Of a stretch of DNA of 10,839 nt, positions 1-9,100 are shown in pieces. The stretch is from Phoronis ovalis (lineage: Eukaryota > Phoronida > Phoronidae). The notes under the pieces were generated by a model. The model searched no databases and was not told where the DNA came from. It was given only the letters and a program-made list of their open reading frames with translations. Positions within the stretch are counted from its first letter, which is position 1. Every line of letters starts with the position of its first letter. The stretch spans positions 1 to 10,839 of the forward strand of contig JAOXYB010059346.1 of the NCBI GenBank assembly GCA_028565635.1, read 5' to 3'. The position numbers and the translations under genes were made by a program.

Positions 1-212
1 TTATAGTCAAGATTCAAATAAACTCTTTATACACAGGCAAAACAAAGTTGACTGGGCATCCTTAAATAATTATACTCATAGGCTGTTACCATCTGACTGG
101 TTATAGTTTAGTGTGATTGTGCCTTGTGTGAACGCGGAATCTAACTCCAGTCCCAGGACTATAGGAGTATAGCTAAAGTACAAACCTGACAGAAATGTCA
201 TTTTAATTCAAG
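1..212 (+). repeat. dispersed repeat block A, left copy
   Basis: This block matches 10620-10839 in direct orientation with small indels. Shared stretches include ATAGGCTGTTACCA, GCGGAATCTAACTCCAGTCC and CAAACCTGACAGAAA. It is cut by the window edge. No coding content is visible. Confidence 0.9.
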
Positions 213-275
213 TTCTGACAACTTGTTACTCTTAAGCAACTGTGATAAATTGTAGATGCTTACCTTATTATTTAT

Positions 276-497
276 GGAAACACCTGATCTGCGTTTTCTT
301 ATGAAATTTTAATTCACAGGACTGGTAGACAATTTCAATAAGATGAAGTAGCATGCTTTACAAAGCCGAAGAGGATTTGTTGTAGGTTGCCATATGAATG
401 ACCTTACCCTTGTAGATCAAATGTCATTTTTAGGGGGAACAAATGAAAACTATATCATCAAATTAAATGTTGTTATTACATGCAGTGAGTTTACTGT
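276..497 (+). repeat. dispersed repeat block B, left copy
   Basis: This block matches 10238-10451 in direct orientation. Shared stretches include GGAAACACCTGATCTG, AGGTTGCCATATGAATGACC and AACTATATCATCAAATTAAA. The copies differ by scattered substitutions and short indels, so they are not recent. Confidence 0.9.
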
Positions 498-694
498 ATA
501 TTAGTTTATATAAGTTGTAGATATTTATATCAAATTAAATGTAGGCAAAAAAGAATACATAATAATGCAATAGAATTTTACTTCCTGTGCCAAACATACT
601 CCCCTAAAATAAACGGGTTTTAAAACAGGTGCTTGTTCTGAATCCAACAGAAATGTGTATTCAAGACCGCAAAAGGCATATTCAGCAGACTGTG

Positions 695-717
695 AATAAT
701 AATAATAATAATAATAA
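695..717. repeat. AAT trinucleotide microsatellite
   Basis: About seven uninterrupted AAT units run directly into ACTTTATTAG. Read on the minus strand this is AATAAAGTTATTATTATT, a form common at the 3' ends of retroposons. Confidence 0.9.
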
Positions 718-870
718 CTTTATTAGCCCAGGCTAAACAGTCCTTTAATACAAAATAATACAGTATAAATCCAGTACAAAAACAAACAAAGAACAACAAA
801 AAGCACCAAGGTAATAAGAAACACAGAATGTTGTGTTCCGGTCCGGGTTCAGTGCAACGCATCTGAACTA
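695..870 (-). mobile_element. probable 5'-truncated retroposon 3' end
   Basis: On the minus strand, about 170 bp of less AT-rich, T-rich sequence ends in GCCTGGGCTAATAAAG followed by a TTA microsatellite. This is the typical layout of non-LTR retroposon or SINE 3' ends in invertebrates. The 5' boundary near 870 is a guess, no target-site duplication was found, and no reverse-transcriptase coding is present. The frame over 620-862 is not a gene. Confidence 0.4.
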
Positions 871-1200
871 AAAGTCAGTATTTATCGGCTTAAAAAAGAA
901 AAATTCGAAGTTAAAAAGATCCTGAAACCTAGCAAAAAATATTTATTGGAATATATAATACAATTAAAAAGTAATTAATGCTTCGAGTCACAATGAAGTA
1001 ATTCTGTATATTAATGAGAATGCAATAAAAACAAGAAAACACAGTTTAATTCGGTTACCAGAGGTGAAGTTATAAAATATTTTTCTCATATGTTTGATAT
1101 GGAGACACAAATATGCAAGCATACAGATAATTTGAACAACACTTTTTATATGAATTAATACTATATAAAATACATATGTTTCCAAAGCAAAAAAACGAAT

Positions 1201-1431
1201 GTAAACAATGTCCCGGGGGTCACTCAAGTAAAATGTGGGAAATTATCCCAGGGTAATTATGCACCAGGCTATACAAACCATGATACCCTTTTTGGTCAAA
1301 ATTGTCGATTTTTCTATCCTAAATGCATGTTACATGCGTGGTCCTGAGATAAGCACCCTTTTCATGCGTTTATATTAAAAAGCATGATTACCCCGAAATT
1401 ACAGGAGTGCCCTCACCCGAACAATGTAAAC
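1201..1431. mobile_element. foldback element, 231 bp
   Basis: The left arm (1201-1262) starts GTAAACAATGTCCCGGGGGT and includes CACTC and GGGTAATTATGC. The reverse complement of the right arm (1431-1379) starts GTTTACATTGTTCGGGTGAG and includes CACTC and GGGGTAATCATGC, in the same order and spacing. More than 50 bp on each side can pair imperfectly around a loop of about 115 nt. No coding capacity and no clear target duplication are visible. Confidence 0.65.
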
Positions 1432-1600
1432 TTATTTTGACCTAAACCATTTGCTAAATATTAATATATTGTGTTTGTGTGTCTCAGTTATTAAGGATAA
1501 TGATATAGTATATTAGTATAGAGTTATTTCATTGTGATTGCATTACATGTGCCAATAAATTTGTGAATAAAAAAGTAACCATTTTCTTGAAAAGGTGAAG

Positions 1601-2018
1601 ATTCTCAGGCCCGTCAGAAACTTTTTCAAAAGCGGGGTGCGTTTGTGGCGTTTTTAGAATCACTGATTTCAGAAAATATTAGTTCAGTAATCAAAAAAAG
1701 GTTGCTGAAACGTCTCCGTGCTGCCAGAAAAAATTGACAAGCCAGCGGAAAAAAAAGGTCATTTCCAGAATAAGTGCTAACGTCATAAAAAAAAAATCTT
1801 TCTGTTCCAAAGGGTGGGGGGCAGGTGCGCGTGTTTTCTGTCAATTCAAAAAGGGGGGGTCCCTTACTGTTTCAAAAGGGGGTGCGTTAACATTACATTA
1901 ATGGTATCCCATTTGAAAAGGGGGGTGCGTTATCATTAAATATGTTCCTCCCATTTGAAAAGGGGGGTGCGTTCGCACCCAACGCACCCCCCCCCCTCAT
2001 CTGACGGGTCTGAATTCT
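1601..2018. mobile_element. inverted-repeat element carrying a G-rich minisatellite
   Basis: The ends are TCAGGCCCGTCAGA (1605-1618) and, as reverse complement of the right end, TCAGACCCGTCAGA (2013-2000), differing at one base. ATTCT occurs directly outside both (1601-1605 and 2014-2018), which looks like a target-site duplication of about 5 bp. The interior holds five degenerate copies of a TTTGAAAAGGGGGGTGCGTT-like unit, near 1623, 1840, 1868, 1911 and 1952. The last copy faces its own reverse complement. The reading frames across it (1626-1844 minus, 1955-2176 plus) show no protein character. It is probably a non-autonomous DNA transposon. Confidence 0.7.
1962..1992. repeat. perfect 12-bp hairpin in G/C-rich sequence
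   Basis: GGGGGGTGCGTT (1962-1973) pairs exactly with AACGCACCCCCC (1981-1992) around the 7-nt loop CGCACCC. The C run continues to 1996. It lies just inside the right end of the surrounding inverted-repeat element and gives it a very stable subterminal hairpin. Confidence 0.85.
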
Positions 2019-2412
2019 CCCAAAAAAGAGAAGAGAAGATCGACACCCAACATATCCACTGTCAATCTAGATGCTTCATTAAGCAAGCAAGTTCTCTTAA
2101 CTCTGTTTTTATAAAGTTAACATTTGTGAATTGTCACAACTACAGGTACATGAGACATTTGCTGGGCATTTCTTGAACATTCAGTGTAGTTGTCAAGATT
2201 ATAAGTAAGAAGATAACAGAAATCAATATATTATCACAATTTTAATGTAAAATGTACAAAATAAACCCGAAAGTAGAGTAAAAATTAAGCTACCAATTTT
2301 TGAATACGATGCAATACACATGGTGAACTGTTGTAAGAGCTATACATACTTAGAATACAAAAAAATCAAAACTGGGCACTCAGGTTGGCACTCGGCCAAA
2401 CACGGCAAAATA
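2019..2412. other. repeat-poor AT-rich intergenic stretch
   Basis: There is no exon, inverted repeat or tandem repeat that I can support. A short plus-strand open frame continues in from the preceding element (1955-2176) and looks like chance. Confidence 0.6.
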
Positions 2413-2684
2413 CCAAATTGTGTCAAAAAATTAATACAAACGTAGCATTTAATGAAAAATGAATACAAAACAATAGTATTTAATAAAGCCTAGTAATCTC
2501 ATTTTTAAGTGTACTTAAACAACCCTATATAAATAATTAAATTCACAGGTAAAAATACTCAAATTGTGTCAAAAAGTAAATACAAACATATCATTTAATA
2601 AAAAAATTAATACAAAACATAGTATTTAATTCAGCCTATTATTTAATAAAGCTTAGTAATCTCATTTTAAAGCGTACACTTGAA
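2413..2684. repeat. tandem duplication, unit about 147 bp, two copies
   Basis: The first copy runs 2413 to about 2520, starting CCAAATTGTGTCAAAAAATT and ending with AGTAATCTCATTTTTAAGTG. The second runs 2560 to about 2684, starting TCAAATTGTGTCAAAAAGTA and ending with AGTAATCTCATTTTAAAGCG. A partial extra block (ATTTAAT...GCCTA) is inserted in the second copy. The copies are diverged by substitutions and small indels. There is no coding content. Confidence 0.75.
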
Positions 2685-2763
2685 CTCAATTAGAGTTACT
2701 ACCCGGGATGATTCCAGCTATAATTAGCCTATATCTGAGGCCCGAATATTGGTCTAATTATAT

Positions 2764-3098
2764 CAAGGGGCACGGGGGGGGCAATTAAGGTTTTTTGACG
2801 GGGATGTGCCGCGGAACCCAATCCAAATTTTGTGAAATATAAAAAAGGGTAGCAATTCAAAATTTTAAAATATTTGATACAAACCAAATTCCAAAAAGTA
2901 TTTATGGATGCAAACCTAAAATTAATCCAAATTATTTGCTGTAAACAGTGGGTAGCAATCCAAATTTTTGAATATCTTTACGATAGCAATCCAAAAAAAT
3001 ACAGTAAGAAGTATATAATCCAAATCCAAATTTTTAATTAGGTTGCACACCTCCACCAAAAAATAAATTGACCCCCCCCCCCCCACCGGGCCAAGGGG
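2764..3098. mobile_element. inverted-repeat element with 7-bp flanking duplication
   Basis: CAAGGGG occurs at 2764-2770 and 3092-3098, flanking imperfect inverted termini. The left terminus has a G run (2774-2781), then CAATTAAGGTTTTTTGACGG and GATGTGC. The reverse complement of the right terminus has a longer G run, then TCAATTTATTTTTTGGTGG and AGGTGTGC. The interior repeats an AATCCAAATTTT-like motif several times (2820, 2930, 2957, 2988, 3020). No ORF is present, so this is a non-autonomous element. It begins 10 bp beyond the proposed IF stop codon, so the 3' UTR would run into it. An ATTAAA on the minus strand (3038-3033) could serve as a weak poly(A) signal. Confidence 0.65.
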
Positions 3099-3107
3099 TA
3101 CATTTCA

Positions 3108-3160
3108 TCAGTCTCCGTGTCGCAAAGGTTGCAACTGTTTTGACTTTATCTTTCCTTGTC
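3108..3160 (-). CDS. IF gene exon 7: proposed terminal coding exon
   Basis: After an acceptor CTACATCTTTAG (AG at 3162-3161), two bases complete Gly466 in the phase left by exon 6. The frame then reads QGKIKSKQLQPLRHGD and ends in two tandem TGA codons (3110-3108 and 3107-3105). The ending is basic and has no CaaX box. Support is limited to the acceptor, the matching phase and the prompt double stop. The exon is short, has no homologue I recognise, and lies only 10 bp from an inverted-repeat element. Alternatives are read-through of the exon 6 donor, ending at 3502, or an exon beyond the window. Confidence 0.5.
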
Positions 3161-6100
3161 CTAAAGATGTAGAAACTACTAGGTGCGACTTGGTTCTATT
3201 TGATGAGCCTATAACAACAACAACAGATAAAATTGAGAATAGCAAAGAGCCATGCATCGTATGTCACTAGTGCACAATTAAGAAATGCTTGGTACATAAT
3301 TGTTGTTTTCAGTTTCTAACTAGTATATGCTTCTACATAATATTCTTTGTGATTTTAACTACCACGTACTATATATGGTGGAAACTGCATCAAACAAGTA
3401 ACCAGCAAACCCTTAATTGTACTCATGTGAAGAAACAAGCGGGGGGAAAACATGTGGCCATTAATAAGCTATTTTAATCAAAGATGTGAGTTTAGTGCCT
3501 TTTAATTAAGTATAAGGTCCACAAAAACTATCTTACCATGTACTTGTACTGAATTGGTCCTCAAAGAACCTAATGGGATACTTGTTGATTGATGATAAAT
3601 TGGTCCTGCAGGAGTTGGAACATTCGGAAGTTCTGTTGGTATAACAACCTTCTCTTGGGCTCGCATCACTGGTGAAACAGGCAAAGGACGAGATGATGGC
3701 AATAAAGAACGGGAGACAAAAGTGGATTGTTGCATGGAAATGTTGCATGCGGATGATGATGTCAATAATGGTGGCAATTTTAGTCTAAAATGAGAAATAA
3801 ATGTTATAAAAAAATTAGAATTAATATTCAAATATACTATGAAACAAAATAAGTTTACAAGCAAAGGGTTTGATGTATGTATTAAAATAACATTTTTATT
3901 AGTGTTCCTGACTTCCATTGCAGACAAGATTATAAATGTTTTGATCCGGGAGGATCACTTAATAGTAACTATGACTGACACGGATACTCTGCTCAGTCTG
4001 CTGGAATTATAGTTCCATTTTTCAGGTTCAGATATAGTTTTCATAGCTGAGATATTGAGAATATTTTGTACAATTGATTACTATTAAGGTATAGAGGATA
4101 CGTGGCTTTGTTTTTGTATGGTATAGAGGAGACTATGAAGGACACTGCATATGAAAAATATCTGAAAAACATCTTACTTTACTAGAGGATGTAATTTCTG
4201 GGTTGATATAGTAAGGATGTATGTCCCAAAAAAAAAACGGGAACATTTTGGTGTAGTATCATAAGAACAACACGAAAATTATTATTTTATTTTTATACTA
4301 TTAATTTATAGGTGATATGTCAGTTGGTTTGAAGTCCCAGGCGAGCCTAATATATATGTAAAGGAAGTAATTAATCTCCCAGAGTTTTGATCTTCTCAGT
4401 TAGTTTTTATTATAAGAGGTCAATCAGGCTGTGAGTATAAGGCTTTTCAAGGGGAGATTTATTCTTTGAAAACATTCACTTGTAAATCAAAAAATATTCC
4501 AATTTTTACATTAGTTTGATTGTTGACTAGGCAATAGAATACCACATTCCACACACTAATAGTGGTTTCAGTAAGGTTCGTTGGGTTTGCTGATAACATA
4601 AACATAACAACTAATAACATAAAAAATTGAAAATATAGCAAAATATGTTGTAACTTTCCTAAAAACCAAAGCCTCAACCCAACATTTCGCCGGGGATCAA
4701 CTTCTTAAAATTCCTCTTAAAAATTATGACCAAGCAAAATGGTTACCTCTTTTCTTCCTCCTCCAACATAACTCTAAGCGATTCTATTTCTACTTTTAAT
4801 GGAATATGAGCATCTCGAGCATTATTAAACTCCCTCATCTTGACAAAGAGTATATCTTGCAATTCACATATTTTTTTCTCCAAATGGCGGGACTGCTTTG
4901 CAGAATGCGCACGTTCCATTTCTAAATTTTCTTCTAATGATTTCTTTGTATGTTCTATATGAACAATCTAAATATTAAAAGTTTTACGATTAATAAAAAC
5001 AGTATATAAAAATAAAAATTTGAATTGCCATTGTACTGAGAACAATCAATCTGAGATTTGACTTTCAAGTTACAAACAATATTTCTCACATGACCATTTG
5101 AGAAAATGATGAGCTGCCATTTAACAGATTAATTTTTTCTCCTGCTTGCCAGGATAATTGCAAGGATATTGGTGGTTATTTTGTTACTTGGACTCCTTCT
5201 GTACCTGTGGGAGGAGAAATTATTTGGATAAGAATTAAGAGATATTTGAGACATGAAATTGGCAAATATTTGAGACCTTTATTTTGGAGCACTCTGAGAC
5301 ATAAATATGTCAAAAGGGCACCTATGTGTGGGATTTCTGCTGTGGTCGAACAATTTGGTGCCAATTGTGTGTCAAGAATTTTATGTATGGTTCCTCTGAT
5401 GGTGAACAATCAGCCCATGTTGATAATAGAACCTTCGAAGCTATCATTGCATGAAGAACGTTTTATGTCCAAATTTCATGAAAATTGCATTAAAAGCTAA
5501 GGAAGATGTAATACTGGGAATACTAGTTTTTCGTCTCATTTAGGATAAAAATAAATTATTATCCATATGACTGTTTAATTTACAATTAGCTGGAAAAATG
5601 CAGATCTTATTCTCAACTCTTGGTTGCCAAGTATGTTGAGACATGGCAGGGGGAATAACCTGCCAAAACCTGGTTTTGAATATTCACAAAAATTGTATAT
5701 TCATTAGTTATTACTGTATTTTCCATGTTAGGTTTATGGAAAGCATTTTGTTTCTTTCAAAATTATGCTGTACAAACTGTCATTTTCCAAATTTATTATT
5801 GTTTTCAACACTACAACAACATTAAAATATATGTTTTACACTTTTAACATATCTTACCTGTCCTTGCAAACTTCTAATCTTTCCATTACACTCCTCAACA
5901 AGGCCGGTCAATCTTGCATTCTCTGCTGATAAAGTTTCCAAAGATTTAGAATCTTCACTCATTTGAATTCGGAGACTGGCCAACTAAAATAAAATGAAAT
6001 GCAATAACTTGTTTAATAAATAATCTTGTATTGAATATAATTTGAGCCAACCTTTTTTAATTTTGTTATTTTATGTATTTGTCACACACTATCACCAGGT

Positions 6101-9100
6101 GGCGAAAGCAGCTGGTATGCACTCAAAATTCTGAAGGAAATGCTAATTTCACTGAACCTGCCCAACTGTATATTTTAAATTAAAATTCTGCTAAAAATAA
6201 TGTACTTTGTCTTCAACTATTTTTGTAATCTGTTCTGTTTTTTAATTATTTCTGTTATAAAGTGTTTTTAATTTTGAAGTAAAATACAGAAAAAAATATG
6301 TCTGAGCATGTAAAATTGACATTTTATTTGAGTAGAAACTGGTAAGTTTTTTCTCCCATACAGTGGTCACTTTATCTTCAGTACTTTAGTAAAGATGGTG
6401 GTTGTGAAATTAAAAGCAAAAATATTTTCCCTGATGGTTTTTTCTGTCAAGAATTGGATATATAGCTGGGATTCTTGTATTTTAAGTCGAACTGCCAGAG
6501 AGCCACTGGATGCACCATTGCAGAATACATTAAAGGCTATGGGGAAAATTATTGTGGTGATGTACTCATCTTCTGTCCAAGCAGAACATTTCATTACTAG
6601 CAGCTTGATATTATATATTCCATATGCTTAATAACAAGTTTATAAAAAAAACAATTGTTATACTTACACTTGTTTGATAATTGTGATCAGACTCTTCCTG
6701 ATAACGTTTCAGTTCTAATTCTGCTGATTCTCTGACACGTTGCAACATTTCATGTAAAGAGGAGTTATCTGGACGACTCGATTCACGTACTTTACTCTCT
6801 AGAACAAGGATATTACTATCTGATGCTTCCAGTCTGGCATGTAGCTCTTGTGCATGTCTAGCATATATTTCAGTATCAAAGTCGACTTTTTGTTTTAACT
6901 GATTTGCTTTGTCTTCAGCTTCTTGACGCATCACTACCTCTTTTTCGTACCTGAAAATTACCATTAATCAAATTTACAACCTCTCATCAAGGCAAAAAAT
7001 ATTGCAAAAGTATATAATTGGTACAATTCACCGTGATTTTTCAAACTGAAGCTCCTTCAAAATTTACATTTTTTTAATATGTTTTAAAAAGAGTATTGAT
7101 ATTAAAACAAAGTTTTTAAAATTAATGAAACTGTTTTCTAGGCCAGACCAAAAGAAACCTTGTTAATGTTTATGACTGCTTCATATTTTGGTGTTTTGAC
7201 TTTATTATTTTTTTTAATAAAGGTTGTTTAACAGACGCTTAAAAAAAATTATTTTTTTCTTTTAACACTAAAACAAATTCTGACCAACTTGGATTTTAAG
7301 AAGGGCTTTTGCCCACTTTTTATGTCAAAGTTATGACAAGTCAAAATTCCAATTTGCTTTATTGTCACTAACACTTTTTAGGGGTTTAAGTTTTAGAAGC
7401 ATTAAAGTTTGTGCAAAATATTTCAGATTTCGACAAACAGCAAGCAGAATTGGAGCTGAATAAGCATAAAAAATCAATAATTAAAAAATTTAACCTTCTT
7501 TGCAAATCTTGGTTTTCTCTAAGCATATTTTCATTATCACGTCTAAGTTGATTTAATTCCTCATAGGGTCTTTTGACAGCCATAGCTGTTTCTTCAAGTA
7601 GCCTCTCTTTTTCAGACAGTGTACGTTGCAGAACATTTATTTCATCTTGAAGTTTTGTGTTTCTCTCTGATTCAATGGTAACTCTGTTTTGTAACTGAGA
7701 AGCAAGACTTTCATTTTTTTGCATGTGCATATGATAATGGTTCTTTGAACGACTTAGATCGTTAACCTGTCCCCTAAACAAAAAATACTTAAATGTTGTA
7801 TACATAGTTCTGTCAGCAATTAAACCACTGACATTAAATTATTGTATAAAGTAATAAACAATTGGCATCATTAGGTTGGTTCTGCTCCCGGGTTCTGCTG
7901 GTCATTAATAGACTATTTGCATGCACTTGGTGGAGCCACCAGTCTTAGACCCAAACGATCCCAGCATGTCGCATTCTGTGAATGAACAATGACGTAGTTC
8001 TGCGTGCACTCACGCGATTCATTCATAAAATCCATTCTTCGCATGCTGAGCCATAACCAAAAAAAATATCATGTTCTTTGATCTAAGAAAATATCCTCCT
8101 TTTTGTGAGCATATCAATACATAAACAACTATTTATTAATATTTTTTATTTTGTTAAATTTTCACCGGTTAAATCTTTTCTAAAGCCAGATTTAAAAAAA
8201 AAAGTTTTTTGTATAACTAAAGGATGCCGGTATTGAAAGGGCCTGCCTGTAGCGACCTCAAGTGCATGCAAATAGCTAGTCTATTAAAGACCATTTGATC
8301 ACTTTTCTTTCTAATTTCTAATATTAAAATGTGGAGTGATCAAATTTTAAGACTTTGATAAGCAGTATGATATGAAATTATAAGGGTATTTTAAAGTCAC
8401 ATTTCTTACTTACATTTATCATTTCACCCAAGATACTCAAATTTACTTCATTCAAAATTAAGTCATTAAGGCTGATAATATTTTATTGCAATTTGCACAT
8501 CTTATAGTCATTTTTACTTAACAAATCATGGATTTTGTAAATTTCTTGAAAGTAAATCTTTCGTGTAGACAGAATATTTTGGTGTTTTCAGTATTTGACA
8601 GATGACTGTATAAGGAATTACTAAAACTTAATTTTAACATTTGTCATTCAATAATTCAGTAATAGATCATGGTAATAATTAACATAGAAAATTATTTTTG
8701 CTTGTGGTCTAGTTTGTAGCCAGCTTTCATGCTCACATTATTGTCCAGCAACTGCATAACAAGTAAAAAATACCAGCCACATAGTTTTTCTCTGAAGTAT
8801 CCTAATACAAAATATTAATTTGTTAAATACTGTGTTTGGATCTAAATTACTTATAAATATAAATTAAATTTAATGTTTCCTATTTGTAATATAAATTACT
8901 ATTTATTAAACATAACTGAGTAATTTCATGTTATATTGTAGAGCAACAATTAAAATTATTCTTCGATCAAACAAGGTAGTAAATAGTATTTGCCAACAAT
9001 TGTGCTATTTATCTGAAAGTCTGCTATTTACCTCACGCTTTCCAGTTCTTGTTCATAACGACTTTTCAAGGTTGTTATCTCATCTTCTAAAATCGAAGCT

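Larger units (their letters stand above)
498..1200. other. intergenic stretch, mostly AT-rich
   Basis: Apart from the AAT microsatellite and the retroposon-like tail at 695-870, nothing is recognisable. The minus-strand frame at 988-1227 has an AT-rich chance composition. Confidence 0.6.
4968..5857 (-). other. intron 4 of the IF gene
   Basis: This 890-nt phase-0 intron starts GTAAGA and ends ATTTAG. It carries the plus-strand open frames at 5102-5500 and 5579-5707. Beyond 5707 it is AT-rich and featureless. Confidence 0.85.
7774..9031 (-). other. intron 1 of the IF gene
   Basis: This 1258-nt phase-2 intron starts GTAAAT and ends TTTAG. It holds one inverted-repeat element (7899-8293) with an 11-bp hairpin directly next to it (8293-8345). 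The rest (8346-9020) is AT-rich, with stops in all frames, and I see no exon in it. Confidence 0.85.

Noticed and set aside
620-862. Minus-strand frame of 80 codons with a run of Ile
   Set aside because: The Ile run is the AAT microsatellite read in one frame, and the rest is a retroposon-like tail. It does not look like a protein gene.
1626-2176. Frames at 1626-1844 (minus) and 1955-2176 (plus)
   Set aside because: Both lie over the inverted-repeat element and its G-rich minisatellite. The translations follow the repeat composition and show no domain.
1-3100. Search for a lamin Ig-fold tail domain or a CaaX-ending exon on the minus strand
   Set aside because: No frame in this interval resembles the lamin tail fold or ends in a CaaX box. 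The interval is filled by repeats.
3289-3477. Plus-strand 62-codon frame with a hydrophobic stretch
   Set aside because: It begins at a non-ATG codon in AT-rich DNA inside the proposed intron 6. It shows no flanking splice sites or coding character beyond chance.
4459-4677. Minus-strand 72-codon frame in intron 5
   Set aside because: It has AT-rich chance composition (Phe, Leu, Asn), and it lies downstream of the exon 5 donor without splice signals that keep the gene's frame.
5176-5409. Minus-strand frame opposite the plus-strand open stretch in intron 4
   Set aside because: It lacks lamin similarity and would have to be skipped for exons 4 and 5 to join in phase. It is kept only as a caution about the plus-strand call.
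6341-6363. Donor-like GTAAGT followed at once by an acceptor on the plus strand
   Set aside because: The sites are only about 20 nt apart, too close for a spliceable intron.
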